This document shows, piece after piece, positions 22,766 to 35,700 of a stretch of 64,000 bases of DNA; the stretch's first letter is position 1, and each line of letters starts with the position of its first letter. Source of the DNA: Rhodeus uyekii (lineage: Eukaryota > Chordata > Actinopteri > Cypriniformes > Acheilognathidae); contig JAWRVZ010000179.1 of assembly GCA_037043235.1 (NCBI GenBank), positions 785,001 to 849,000 on the forward strand. Reading direction: 5' to 3'. Made by a program: the position numbers and the translations under genes. The notes below the pieces were generated by a model that saw nothing but the letters and a program-made list of their open reading frames with translations, ran no database searches and was not told the origin of the DNA.

Positions 22766-23849
22766 TTCTAATTTGTTATTGTCGGTGTCTGTTGATATCG
22801 ATATTGGCCAGAACAAGAAGTTTGCTTCAGAACAACAATATAGGGGCAGTGAAAAGACCTACACATTAGGTGAAAACATCAAAGCACTTAACACTCTGTG
22901 TGCACATACATAGTGTAAAGGCGTGTTTGATGATTTTATTCCTTCTTTGATTTTTCCCCCCCTTGTGACACTCAGCTCAGAACAAAGAGTACAATTCCAA
23001 ATAGACACCTTAACAACGGATGAATTAAGCATCAGGATTTATCCAATTCTCTAATGCAATAAACATAAAAGAAACTTATTTGTCACAACAATCTATAACA
23101 AAACTCTATTTCTGTAATTAACAATGCATGCGGTGCTTGGCAGGATTCAGTACAGTACCCAATTGTATCATCTGGACACACAGCATCAGGGACAACAGAT
23201 GAGATAGCAAATGCCATTTTGGCTTTTAATTGTAGGGAACAACACAACAGTGCAATCACCCAAATTTGAAAAAGAAATGATAGTGATGGCAGAAATGTAG
23301 TCATCAATGTGGCAGATGGAACTGGGAAAATAAGCAAATACGATTATGTCCCAAAGACTATAAATTTTCAACATTAAGGGACAAAGAATAGAGAAGAATT
23401 ATAGAGACCATATGTGGAACTATCTCAGAAATCTGCTCTGGCTGTCTGAAATGGCTGATACTTTTTTTGCACACATACTAGGTGCTTCTCTCAATGCAAA
23501 TAAAAATATACGCCTGTGACCCGGAACCTAATCGAACTAATTGCATGGTGAGGAACAAGGAGTGAGGAAGCTTTCTGAGGAGTCATGAGCAAGGATAGAA
23601 AGGTACATCATTTTCGCGCATCATAAACGGGTGCAGCAAAGACGCAAAGAAAACAAAGATGAACAAATAAGAACAAGAACCTTGGTACCCACTACCATTC
23701 AAATATTTTGGGGTTGTTTTAAATATAATATATTATTGTGATGGCAAAGAAGAATTTTCAACAGTCTTCAGTGCCACAAGATACTTTATAAATTATGCTA
23801 ATGTGCTGATTTGGGTCTCAAGTAACAATTTCTTTTTAAAATTTGGAAT
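22766..23849. other. no gene seen
   Basis: No recognisable exon. The overlapping minus-strand frames at 23083-23374 lack family motifs. Confidence 0.45.
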
Positions 23850-24150
23850 TATATTATTGCCACACTGATAGTTGTAGTATATTGCCTGAGACAGGATAAT
23901 TAAAACAAGCAATTATTATTTTTTTAATCCACAAAGACACAAAGGAGAAAATGAACAAACAACCACATGAAATAAAGGACAATGAACAGAGAAAACGAAG
24001 GGCTTCAATATACAAGACGACATAATGGTTGACAGATGAACATAATCTGTTATCAAGGAACAAGTTAGGGACTGATCAGGGCTAAATTGAACCACCAGAA
24101 CACACACATGGTAGCAAAAAGACAACTAAGCTAATCTTAATCCTGACATT
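23850..24150 (-). mobile_element. degenerate LTR-like element, minus strand
   Basis: The word pattern resembles the minus-strand solo LTRs ('cacaaagacacaaaggagaa', 'ggaacaagttagggactgat', terminal 'cctgacat'). Ends are eroded and no target duplication is visible. Confidence 0.35.
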
Positions 24151-25033
24151 ATACATCTTTTGAGGCTGATTCAGAATTGAAGGAGGCTGTTATGAATTGC
24201 TTTATTCCATGTTGTCGTCTCCACCAGTCTCAAAACTTGTTTGTCACATTATCAGTTTGTGCTCATCCAGCACTTTTCAACAACACAATCTTGATTCTGT
24301 AATAACTAAGCATATTTCCTATATCAACGTTTACCTTTTATATGAAAAGAGAAAGTCCCATAAACCACATGAAATCCAGTCAGGGATGTATTTCCCATAC
24401 AATGACATAGCTAACTGCTTAAGTATAATTGCACATTGAATAGTTGAAGAAATCAACTAGCTAGACACGACTGTTTCCCGAAACCGTATTGTCACAAATT
24501 TGTCGTTCAACCACACTGGTTAATAATGTTATGCATGTGTTGGAGCAATATTTCATATTAAATTTTAAGGCTTTTGTACTATCTTCTAAGATTTCTAACA
24601 GTTCGATTATCCTAAATCTGCGGTAAATCCTCAATATCAGGAACACATCCAGTTACTTTCATGTAGTCGCAGTACTTGTGAACTAGAGTATTGGAATTAA
24701 ACTTTGACGGTTGATAATTACATTGTAGAGCGCGGACGCAAGATTGTTGATAACACATATTGAGAAAAGGCATCAGTTTCTGATATTCCTGTTAGTTTCT
24801 ATGGTTACTTATAATCATCAGCTAGCTGTATCTTTAGTTCTTTGTTATCTCCTACATATATATTCCTGGATCATTTTAGTCCTTTGTCCGTTATTGTCTC
24901 CTTTGTTCAAGACAAAGTCAATTTAGAACATTCCTATTCCGTGCGCTTTCTACGATACCACATGGTTACAATTATATTATGTAAAATGTTCACCAGGAAG
25001 AATGCAAAGTTTGCGCCAATCAAACCAAAAATA
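24151..25033. other. no gene seen
   Basis: AT-rich; short frames without motif. Confidence 0.45.
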
Positions 25034-25192
25034 TTTACATTTACGCATTTGACAGACACTTTTATCCAAATCGACTTACATGGCATTCAAGGTACACATT
25101 GGCATTCTAATCAGTCCGTGCTTTCCTTGGGACGAACCCATGATATTGGCACTGCAGACACCACAATCTACTGTTTGAACTACAGGAAAGAT
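25034..25192 (-). mobile_element. tRNA-derived SINE, diverged
   Basis: Tail 'acgcatttgacagacacttt' at left, inverted B-box 'gggacgaaccca', inverted head ending 'ctacaggaaag'. The 127-codon plus-strand frame across it is a shadow. Confidence 0.75.
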
Positions 25193-26070
25193 TTAGAGCC
25201 CATTAATGTTCAGTGGTCACTATGAGAAACCACAACCCCTTTACCCCCTGCAAACCCAACATGGACTTTAATTTGATGAATTGTTGCCAATGTGTGCCTG
25301 CAAGAGTTAAAATGCAAGTGCAGTAGCTATTTTAGTGGCATGGTCACTGAAGCCTGCCAACACTTTGCTTACACTGTCACCAATTATGAAAAATATTTCC
25401 ACACACATAATTCCGAACATGTCTAATTATACATGACGCTTAATACGGCAACACAAACACTTGCAGGTGACGGGAATCACAGTAAGCTTGTTTAGAGCTC
25501 ATGGTTCAATGAATGTTCAAGACAACAGTGATATTCTGCCTTTCTTACAGATGGATTCCCTTATGTAAACAGCTAAATTTAATGATGTAGAGGCCATTAT
25601 ATATTCATTATATATTCAAAGACATAATAGTGTTAGTGTTTAATAGTACGCAGCTGACCTTTTTATTCTTTAAGATCTCAAATTTATTTAACATATTAAC
25701 ACAGAAACGAATTATGTTTGTTGTCTGTGCTCAATAAACATACTAAATATTGGCAGATAATAAAAAAACTGATTGATTAGCTTGCTTACAGTGCTAATCA
25801 AAATAATTTGAATCTACAGCAGATTGCTCCAATTCATTCCAATGTCTCAATCCATAGCCACCATTTAATTGGAAATCTTTTATACACTACAAAAAAAATG
25901 AAGGGATCTCTTAATAACAGTATAATATCAAGTCAGTTAAACTTCAGGGATATTAATCTGTCCAATTAGAGGATTGTGAATCAATTTCACCCTCTTTGGT
26001 GCAACTGAAAGTAACAATGCAGAGGCATCAGCAAGACAATCCAAAAATAGAGAATGATTTTGCAGTAAAG
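25193..26070. other. no gene seen
   Basis: AT-rich without motif. Confidence 0.45.
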
Positions 26071-26074
26071 GTGA

Positions 26075-26905
26075 TGGTCATATAATTAGAATATTATTAA
26101 AAAAAAATTTCACTAATTCCATTCAAAAATGGAAACTTGTATATTATATTCATTCATTCATTATACACATACTGATAGATTTCAAATGTTTATTTCTTTT
26201 AATTTTGGGAAAATTCCAAACTCATTATCTCAGGAAATTAGAATATTGTGAAAAGGTTCAATATTGAAGACACCTGGTGCCACACAATAATCAGCAAATT
26301 AACTGAAAATACTTACAAAGGTCTTTAAATGGTCTCTCAGTTCTGTAGGCTACAAAATCATGGGGAAGACTGCTGACTTGACAGTTGTCCAAAAGACGAC
26401 CAATGACACCTTGCACAATGAGGGCAAGACACAAAATGTCATTGTAAAAGAGGCTGGTTGTGCAATCACATTAATAGAGTGTCGGAGGGAAGGAAATGAT
26501 GTGGTAGAAAAAAAAAAGTGGGATTGAGGATTGTGGAAAAAACCCTTTCAAAAATGTGTGGGAGATTTACAAAGAGTGGCTTCAAGAACCACTACGCACA
26601 GACTTGTGCAAGACATGGACTTCAGCTGTCACATTCCTTGTGTCAAGCCATTCTTGAACAACAGACAGCATCAGAAGTGTCTCGCCTGGGCTAAAGACAA
26701 AAAGGACTGGACTGTTGCTGAGTGGTCCAAAGTTATGTTCTCTGATGAAAGTAAATGTTTAATTTTTTTGGAAATCAGGGTCCCAGAGTCTGGAGGAAGA
26801 GAGGAGAGGCACACAATCCACGTTGCTTGAGGTCCATTGTAGTTTCCACAGTCAGTGATGGTTTGAGGAGCCATGGCATCTGCTGGTGTTGGGTATTGTT
26901 TACAC
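26075..26905 (+). mobile_element. Tc1-family transposon, decayed and 3'-truncated
   Basis: The 5' part ('aattagaatattatt...', then 'aatattgtgaaaaggttcaa' and 'cacctggtgccacac') is a familiar fish Tc1 5' region, leading to the transposase start near 26365 (ATGGGGAAGACTGCTGACTT). The right terminal inverted repeat is not present, so the element is truncated near 26905. Confidence 0.75.
26363..26900 (+). pseudogene. Tc1-like transposase, multiple frame breaks
   Basis: Tc1 transposases bind and cut terminal repeats by a DDE mechanism. The start reads MGKTADLTVVQK. After deletions the frame resumes at 26531-26830 with ASRTTTHRL, KPFLNNRQHQKCLAWAKDKK, DWTVAEWSKVMFSDESK: the linker and the first catalytic Asp in the DES motif. 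The next motif (RVWRKRGEAHNP) lies in another frame at 26755-26964, so a frameshift separates them. The second and third catalytic acids are missing. Opposite-strand frame 26671-26937 is a shadow. Confidence 0.85.
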
Positions 26906-27020
26906 CTGTAATTGGTCATAGACAGTTGTTCTCTCATTATTCTTCCAGACTAATTTGTCTTTAGTTTTTCTTTCTAGTTTTTCCTTGTCACCCTTTAGTT
27001 AGGGTCTTTGTCACTGTCTG

Positions 27021-27925
27021 TTGCATATGATCGTACTAGCAACCCAATCAAGTTGCACAGGCAGTCCTGCTCCTCACAGGATGGCACACACAAGTAAGTT
27101 TGATTTGTCTCCTAGCACAGTTTCAAGAGCATTGGAGACATACCGGGAGACAGGCCATTACACGACGAGAGCTGGACAACAACCCAGCAACAGGAAGAGT
27201 GTCTGCTCATTTGTGTGAGGTAGAACAAGAGCTGCATTACCAGAGCCCTACAAAATGACCTCCAGAAGCTTACTGGATGCTTGTTTCTGACCAAATTGTC
27301 AGAAACAGACTTCATGAGGTGGCATGGGGGCCTGATATCCCAGAGTGGGACCTGTGCTCACAGCTCAGTATCATGCAGCTGGATTGGCAATAATTGACAC
27401 ATTCACCTTTGGTACCCCGTTCTTTTCACGCATGAGAGCATGTTCACACTGAACACATGTGACAAACTGTGCAACATCATCCAGTATGACCAGTTTGACA
27501 GTAGGTCAGAAATTGTCTGGGGAGGAATATCTCTGGAGTGTTGCACAGACCTCCACATGCTAGCCAGTGGTTCCCTTACTTATGTTAGGTACCAGGATTA
27601 AATCTTCAGAACCATTGTAAAAAGTTATGCTGATGCAGTGGGTTCCTCCTTGAGCAAGATAATGCCTGGCCTCATGTGGCTTAAGTTTTTAGATGAAGGT
27701 ACTGATGCCATTGACTGGCCCTCACATTCTCCAGACATAGATCCAATTGATAACCTCTGGGTCATCAGTTATTGGAACATCGAAAGCCACCGAGGAGCAC
27801 CACAGACTGTCCAGGAGCTCACTAATGAATTGATTTAGGTCTGGGAGTAGATCCCCCAGGACACCATCTGCCATCTCATCAGGAGCAGTGGATACAGGCA
27901 CGTGGGGGCCATACACACTACTGAC
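27021..27925 (+). pseudogene. Tc1/Tcb1-like transposase, second decayed copy
   Basis: The N-terminal segment (27021-27218) contains LSPSTVSRALETYRETGHYT and RAGQQPSNRK, a homeodomain-like DNA-binding region with the GRPR-like spacer lost. A middle segment in broken frames ('gtctggggaggaatatctctgg') matches the VWGGISL motif. The C-terminal segment (27638-27838) contains DAIDWPSHSPDIDPIDNLW, the last catalytic motif, in which the usual final Glu is Asp, then TVQELTNELI. Several stops and shifts break the frame. It belongs to a different Tc1 lineage from the copy at 26075 and lies directly downstream of it. Confidence 0.8.
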
Positions 27926-27930
27926 TAACC

Positions 27931-29107
27931 TTTAGTTTATGTGCTGAACTTAATGCAAGTCGGATCAGCCCATAACTTAATTTATTTACATAGATTTTTG
28001 GTATGATTTTGAATCCAGCTCTCAGTGTGCTGATTTTGATTTCTCTGGACTGTTGTCAAAATTTTGTTCTTAAATTACAGAATGTAAAAGTTCCTATGTG
28101 TGATTTAAGTGTTCCATTGTTTAAGTTGTATTGCATTGTGTGTAAGAAACCACTCCTCTCACAGAGACTGCCTTATTCAGTAGGTAATTAACAAAAGAAA
28201 AACAAGATGTAGTCAAACAACCCTTTAAACACTGTCAATGTAAGATTTGACTAAAACATAGACAAGGCGCTGGATCTGGAATTTAAAATCTCCTTTTTAA
28301 AAGGGTTTAGAGCTAAATGAGCAGTAAATGTCACAACTGTTTACAATAGACAGTCTCCAAAGATATAAAACCATCTGCCAAAACCCTGTGATATAGTACC
28401 ATTGACTGACTGACCTTATCAATGCCTCAAGCAATAATTGAAGTAAAAAAAATATGGGAACCATGGAAACAAAGAGATTATTGCTTAACCTTGCGTGTGC
28501 ACACACACACCACACTACAGTTTTACACACATTTTCAACCTGTCGGTATCCTAGACCACCCACCTTCCTACAAGACCCGTTGAGCAGGCACTGTTAGGAA
28601 ACCTTCGACCTTGGATGCATTGTTCCGCTACACCTGCTTTTGTCAGAGAACCCAGAATGAAGATCAAGATGAGCATGTCTCTACAGCATACAACCCAAGA
28701 ATAGCAGTAGATTCAGGTTATGGAAGCATCTACCAGTACTGCTAATATATCAGATATATAAAACTAATAATGTCTTCATGCAATGCTTAATTTAAAACTA
28801 TTAATGTTTACAATCACCACATTCTTACACAATATCTATTCTCTTTTTAAAAGAAAATATTGTTGACCAGATATTAAAGTCTGCAGGAAATCAAAATTGG
28901 CACCATAGAGCACATTGCTAGCCTTATGAAAAACAATTAAATTTGTACAAGTCAGAAAATAATTGGTACACTAGCGGTTCAAATACAAAACTGTATAGAA
29001 TTTGTAGAAGAACATAATTTCGCTTGGGCTTTGTTTTTGCTTAACAGAAAGCGATTGTTTTTGCAGAATATGACCTTTAACAATAGATGATGCTTTGCAA
29101 TGAATTC
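27931..29107. other. no gene seen
   Basis: AT-rich. The frame at 28297-28563 (-) has no family motif. Confidence 0.45.
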
Positions 29108-29434
29108 TGTCAGAAAGCTACTGACTCTCTCTTGAGAGATGAATGATTAACAACTCAAAGCTTTTATTGAAGTGTCCAAAACAAGTGACTATAGACCACA
29201 AATAATGTGCAGTGCAAGTATATACTTCAGCCTTACATTTGCAGGAGACATGAGGCAACAATCCATTGTCCAATTTGCAGACAAGACAAATGACTGAGGT
29301 TGAGGTGTGCTTGTGATGAGTATGATTAGACGCAGGTGCAGATGATGGCTGAGCATGTGCAGGTGAAGATCATGAGGAATGCTAGGAATTGTAGTTTTGA
29401 GTGTGAGTGAGTGAGGACTGGTGCACTCGTGACA
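29108..29434 (-). mobile_element. LTR-like element, minus strand
   Basis: On the minus strand it starts TGTCACGAGTGC and ends TTTCTGACA, with CAATAAAAGC (poly(A) signal) in the last quarter and a 'gaagtatatact' TATA-like site. The ends are inverted (TGTCA...TGACA). Flanks AATTC and GCTAC do not match, so the boundaries or identity are uncertain. Confidence 0.45.
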
Positions 29435-29435
29435 G

Positions 29436-29487
29436 CTACATATGGCAATTTATCTGTTTTATTGAACAGATAAATTGCCATATGTAG
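29436..29487. repeat. perfect hairpin, 23-bp arms, 6-nt loop
   Basis: The arm at 29436-29458 (starts CTACATATGGC) is the exact inverse of 29465-29487. It directly follows the LTR-like element. Confidence 0.95.
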
Positions 29488-32400
29488 AGATATGATGAAA
29501 CACGGGGGCGAGTGATGTGTGTATGCAATTTCCTGTTAAAACCATTGCACAAGGTCTAAAATATAAACTTATAGTAGATTTACCATAGTGAAGCAGGGTA
29601 AGACAAAATCAAATATTGGAAGATATTGGTAATGTATTAACTCATAATTAAAATTGTCAATTTTGAACAAAATAAGTTACATAGTACCTTTAAATGTACA
29701 ATAGATAAATAAATAACAACACGAATAATTTCTCTCTTTCTGGTGCTTATTGGCATGATACATTTTTGTCCATTCATATTGCATTAAGCATTTTCAGCAT
29801 TGAAAAATCAACAATTGAAAAATTAAAGCATTAAAGAATTGAATAAAGAATAGAATTTACAATTAACATGTGTGAGTTAATTTTTTTTGCTTGACAATTT
29901 GTGCCTAATAATCAGTAGCAATTGTCTGTGAACTTTGCACATATCATAGATAGAAAACCGGTCATTGGGCTGTTTGAGCTTTGAAAAACATTTGTCATTC
30001 CAGATTAAAGCTCATGGTAATTAATGATACTTTCTTGTTATTTTTTTATTATCCATTCAATACGCATCAGAGCTTCAAAGTAAGGCAATAGCCTTTCGTT
30101 CAAAATGCAGTTATGTATCAAGTACTGCTCTAGTATAATCTTCAAACAGTTATTTTCAAACATATCACAATCATCCCAAAGCTACAGCATAATTTGTATT
30201 TCATAAAAATAAATCCAGCTGTTTTGATTAAGAAGACAGAATAAAATAGTCAATATATAATAGTAAATAGCATGTAATCATAGACCTGATGGATTTATGT
30301 GTCCTGACAGGTCTTTAGACTGGGATTGGTATGATGTCTTCTGATGAGATGTTTGTGTAATGAAACTGTCATTTTCCCCACCCTTGTGATTTATATTTTA
30401 TGTCATTGACTGAAATCTGCTCATGCGTCACCAGGGTAATGACTTTCTTAAAATACACACACTCATTCTGAATATGAATCACAGATTTGCTTAATGCATT
30501 ATGGCTGCTACAGGTTCATTACTCAAGTAATTGGCCCTTGGTCAGGGAGGAATCTGAGCAAAAGGACATTTTTCTAGTTGTCGCAGTTAAACAAATCGTC
30601 TTGTATTGCAAATAAATACACCAGGGATTACTATACTGTTCACAGAAAAAAATTGGCTCTTTCTGTTGAAACCATTGTATGTTGTGTTTCAGATGTTGGA
30701 CCGCCAGCAGGCTTCTTAACCAATTTAATCAGTAAGGCTTCCTTGATCAGCCAGTGTCACCAGAACAATCATGGGTTTACTTCTTTTTATTCTCCCATTA
30801 TGGATGTGCTTGTCCTCTAGCTAAACCAGCATGGAACCGTGTGGAAATTTACGTTGACCTGATCTCATCTTTTCAGCAGAATGCCGTTTTAGAGGACTTG
30901 AAAGATTGGATAATTGCAGTTAACTAAGCCTTGTTTACTCCAGATATTAAGATGCATTTTGGTCAATCGGATCACAAGTGTATGATGCTAAATATAGCTG
31001 TAAATGGGCTCTAAAACATCGAGCTTTTCCACTTTCAAGCACTACCAGAGGTAGTCAAAATTGCATATAACTGGATTTTTTTCATAGTACAAACACTAAT
31101 GTGGAATGTGTTCAAACAACTACAAACGAAGTGCGCCAGCCAGACGGGATTTAAACTTTGTCAGATGAAGTCCCAAGTTTGGTTTGAAGATGAAAAACAT
31201 ATCAAGGGCAATGTTCTAACACACACTCAGTGTTTACCGCGGTCTTACGGCTATCAGAGCAGAAAAAAAAGTTGTTGCTCTTTGTTTGTTTTTCCGTCTT
31301 CTTCAATTACGTTCATATGTAAATTACATTTTTTTAATTTTGTTATTCAGTTGATCAACAGATCTGAAATAACCCACACATTAACCCACCCCTGTATACC
31401 TCCTCTTGAAGAAATGTTGAAAATGGAAACAAGAGATGAATAAAAAAAATCAGGTATAAATGGGTATATGTCCTCATCTACCAAAACATCTTAATACTAG
31501 GTATAAACAGAGCCTGGGTGCTTGATGAAAACACAGTTAAGCAGTATTAAGTTGTTTCCTAGTACATAATCACTACCACTGAGCACAGATGATTGTAAAA
31601 AGAAGATAAAACGTGATATCAAAAAAGACAGTTTTACTGTCTTAACCTTAATCTTAATCTTAATATTAATTTAACCTTTGTGAAAAAGAAGCACTTAACT
31701 TGTCACTTTCAACACTACAACTCCCATGAGCCTCCTGGTCATTGCCTGCACTCCAATTCCCCGTCATTCACACCTGCCCTCATTCACCTCATATAATCCT
31801 GTTTCACACACTCTCTGTGGATTACCTTGTTTTGCTTCAATTAAAGACCTTTTTTTTTTATTGGTACCATTTGGACCCTTCTTCATCGTTGTGAGAGTAG
31901 TTTTACTAATAGTTTTTATTCATTCAGTCGCATGTGTTCTATTGTTGGAGTATTCAGTCACCATGGACTGAATAATCATTTCTGTTCATCGCCTTGTGTA
32001 TTTGGTTCTCCTCATTACTTCAATGTTACTGTTACTTCAGTGCAATAGTTGCTATAAAGAACCTTTTGTTTATAGAAACGCTTTGAACTCTTCTTCATCA
32101 TTGTAACAATGCTCACAAAGGCTGCATTTAATAAAAATAAAAAAACACTAGTATTGTGAAATATTATTATAATTCAAAATAATTGTTGAGATAAAATCTA
32201 TAATAATTGTGTTTGTTCTGTTCATTGTTTGTTTTTTTTGTATTCTGTTAATCTAAGAAGTGTTATTTTGAGTTTGTTTTCATTAAACTATTCTTCATAG
32301 AAGAATATATAAATATAGATCCAGCCTTCACTTTCATTCTCTTCATTAACCAGCCATTACCGGTACAAGCTTTATTCAGTGTATATATTTATTATGTGAC

Positions 32401-33560
32401 TATATAATTTCTGTAATAATATGCTAGAGCTTCTTTCTCACAAGGGGAATATATGTTCCTGGCTTTATTGGGCACAATTAATCACTGTATGTTATTCAAA
32501 AGCAGTTTATTTAACTATATTTGGGTGTAAAACAGCCATGTTGCATAACCCAATTGAGAAACAATGGAAAAAATCAAGTTCTGTCCACTCAAAAATACAT
32601 CATAAAGCAAAATGTATTGCAAATGGAATTTCACACTAAGTTTGATTTTCATTTGTGCCATAAGCCACATTTTTTTGTTCACAGCACTGTGAAACTTAAC
32701 AAATCTACAGTACTTTGGGTCAGGGTCTTTGGGGGCGCAATCCATTTTCGCAAGCCACTGGCAGAAAGCAAGGCTCAGGTGTTCTATTGTCCACTAATTA
32801 CCCAATCCAGTGTATGGTAAGATTCACCAATTACCTCTTAAATAAATCAGTTAAACTGTGCATTTCATGAAGCCCACGAGTACAATTAGCAATCCAATTG
32901 CATTCTGCTATGGCCATAACTGTCCCCCTTTGTGAAAGCACATATCCCATTTTTAAGCAAGGCTTATTTTATATTATTTATTTTTTGGGCAGAATCAATC
33001 CTGGATCTTCTGCATGTGTACCACCACTTAAGGAGTTTATAGCACACATGCTAACCACGAGCCCAACATCACATAAGCATCTTAGACTAATGTCAGCATA
33101 CTTTGATAGGATTAGAAAATGTGACATGTTTGATAAGGAACACAATAAGAACATAATTGCTAGTGGCTATTTAGGATGTGCATAATTTAGCATGCTTTTC
33201 AAACAGTATTTTAGAAGTGGTATGTGATCAAGTTAATTTGTTGGAGAAGACAAACAGGTTCAAACAAACAAAAACAACAAGACTAGTAAAATGCAAGCAA
33301 TTTAAGAAAGTATTTCTACAAAAGATGTTTAGAAATATGTTAGTTTCAGTTGTGATGTTGATTGACATGGTTTTAGATTGTTGTGCAAAGTGATCAAAAA
33401 ATGATTATTCATTGACCAAAAAACAACAACTTTATAATGAAAAAACGATTTTCATTGTTTTTGGACCCAGGAACAAAATGAGCAGCTAGCATAATTTCAC
33501 TAATCATATCATCAGCACATGGGAAAGTGTGAACAAGTAGTGAGTTGAAATCACTCTTAC
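29488..33560. other. no gene or clear repeat seen (about 4 kb)
   Basis: Mostly AT-rich sequence. The frames at 30578-30820, 31099-31443, 31726-31971, 32421-32820 and 32898-33393 show no domain, signal peptide pattern or family motif that I recognise. 31722-31980 has a promoter-like texture ('cctcatataatcctg') and could be another decayed LTR, but no ends were found. Confidence 0.4.
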
Positions 33561-33900
33561 TTAAAGAATATTGCACTTAATGGAAAGAGCCATTAACCGA
33601 AACATCAAGAACTTCAAGGAGAGAGGTTCAATTGACGTGAAGAAGGCTTCATTATGTCCCAGAGCATCCAAAAAGCATCAGGACCATCTGCTCCTCTTCT
33701 ACAGAATCATGCCAGGACCAGTGCAGAGCTTGCTCAATATTGTCAACAGGTGTGAGTTCGCCGGCATGCACAGTAAGGCCAAGACTTTGGGCAGCAAGAA
33801 AGCCACAATATTAAAGACAGACTCGCTGGATATTTCACTAAAAATGCAATGATTGGACAGCAGAAGACTGGTGCAGAAGTACTGCTCCTGACTACAAATT
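33561..33900 (+). pseudogene. Tc1-like transposase, N-terminal half of an interrupted copy
   Basis: The frame at 33571-33852 reads a helix-turn-helix-like segment (RNIKNFKERGSIDVKKAS, then RASKKHQDHLLL). After a shift the sequence at about 33848-33880 reads NDWTAEDWCRS, the conserved segment just before the first catalytic Asp of Tc1 transposases. The catalytic DES motif itself is absent. The matching C-terminal half lies at 36018-36356, beyond another Tc1 element. Confidence 0.6.
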
Positions 33901-34653
33901 TAGGAAGGGTAGATTCTGAAACTTAGTGTTAGTTTATGACAAAAATGTATATACTAATCCCTGAACACATGACACACCTTTAACAGAAGTCTAACGTTCT
34001 TGAGTTATTCAGCCTGAGGGTGCCGATCTAGCGTTTAATGGACAGATATGCATTGAATGCTTTCTTTATATATAGTATGTATTGTCTCCGAATGTTGTTT
34101 TAGAAAGTTACAAGTTGTGGATGAATTCCGATGAAGAAAAGAAAACAACCTCAACAGAATTATTCACAAAAGGGTAGTCACATGTTTCAACTTTCATTTA
34201 TTTGATACAAAGAACAGACATGCCAACTAGTTACTCACCTGATGCAGTTATACGCATAGTTGAAACAGACTGATATTGTCTTTGTCTGGAGTGAGATTTA
34301 AGTGAGGAAATGTGAAAATAAGCAGGGTTCTCAATTGGAGCACACTGTAATTGTATTTTTCAACACAGATTTAGTCTGTAAAATTGTGGAGTGCTGTAAA
34401 TCTAGGGTGGGGTCAGGCAGTATCTGTCTCGCATAGTATAATAATACATGCTGTCAAAGCCATATGGGAATTATAGCTTTAATACACTCACCTAAAGGAT
34501 TATTAGGAACACCTGTTCAATTTCTCATTAATGCAATTGTCTAATCAACCAGTCACATGGCAGTTGCTTCAATGCATTTATGGGTTTATGAATATGAATT
34601 TGTTTATTAATCTATCTACTATGAAATTCTATTTTTTGCCACATTATTTAATA

Positions 34654-34921
34654 ATTTAAGTCTAAATAATGACTTAGTATCTCAAAATAATGAGAAGCTT
34701 TCTCAAAATAAAAAATTAACTTCTCGTGTTTCTCCACATGGTCAAAGCGTGATATATCATTCATGCTCTTTGATTATATTATTGATTAACACACTGACTT
34801 TAACAGCTGTGATCTCGCATTTACACGCTTTGACCATGCGGAGAAACACGAGAAGTTAAGTCTTTATTTTGAGAAAGTTTCTCGTTATTTCGAGATACTA
34901 AGTCATTATTTTGACTTAAAT
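34654..34921. mobile_element. foldback MITE, 98-bp arms, nested in the Tc1 element
   Basis: The left arm 34654-34751 (starts ATTTAAGTC, ends GGTCAAAGCGTG) is matched in inverse by 34824-34921, with roughly ten mismatches. Spacer 72 bp. The arms are rich in 'ataatga' and 'ttctcaaaataa'. No protein is encoded; the minus frame at 34821-35081 runs over one arm by chance. Confidence 0.85.
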
Positions 34922-34934
34922 ATTTTTTTTTTCT

Positions 34935-35150
34935 CAACTGTGGTGGAAATGGGCTTCCATAAGGTGAAGTTGCATTAACTCCTGTCAATTTGTTTGGTTT
35001 GTTGCTGTCAATCAAACGCAGACTCGGCAAGCACCGCCTGTCCAAACACTTGTGAAACGTGCAGAAGCTTCGTTTAGTCATATGACACGAGTGTTTTGAA
35101 TCACAGTTTCGGTTCAGTGTCGAAACGTTAGTTTCGTGTCAGCCATCCCT
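34935..35150. other. possible hAT-like short insertion
   Basis: The stretch with 'cagaagcttcgtttagtcat' and 'tcggttcagtgtcgaaacg' resembles the ends of small fish hAT-type repeats. Its boundaries with the foldback and the Tc1 sequence are not resolved. Confidence 0.3.
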
Positions 35151-35159
35151 ACGCACAAC

Positions 35160-35700
35160 CATTTCTAGGGTTTACAAAGAATGGAGTGAAAAGGGAAAAA
35201 CATCCAGTATGCGGCAGTCCTGTGGGTGAAAATGCCTTGTTGATGCTAGAGGTCAGAGGAGAATGGGCCGACTGATTCAAGCTGATAGAAGAGCAACTTT
35301 ATCTTGTTACAACCGAAGTATGCAGCAAAGCATTTGTAAAGCCACAACACGCACGACCTTGAGAAGGATGGGCTACAACAGCAGAAGACCCCACCGGGTA
35401 CCACTCATCTCCACTACAAATAGGAAAAAGATGCTACAATTTGCACAAGCTCACCAAAATTGGACAGTTGAAGACTGGAAAAATGTTGCCTTGTCTGATG
35501 TCTCGATTTCTGTTGAGACATTCAGATGGCAGAGTCAGAATTTGGTATAAACAGAATGAGAACATGGATCCATCATGCCTTGTTACTACTGTGCAGGCTG
35601 GTGGTGGTGGTGGTGTAATGGTGTGGGCCACAGTCACCAGATCTCCACCCAATAGAGCATCATCGGGATATGGTGGAACGGGTGCGTCGTGCCCTTGATG
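35160..35700 (+). pseudogene. Tc1-like transposase, frameshifted and internally deleted
   Basis: The first part (35263-35550) contains MGRLIQADRRATLS, TLRRMGYNSRRPHRVPLIS and AHQNWTVEDWKNVALSDVS, where the first catalytic motif (normally SDES) reads SDVS. A shift leads into the frame at 35441-35698 with DGRVRIWYKQNE and GGGGGVMVW. The code for SPDLHPIEHHRDMVERV, the third catalytic motif, follows almost at once in another frame at about 35635-35690, so the segment with the second Asp is deleted. Inactive. Confidence 0.85.
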
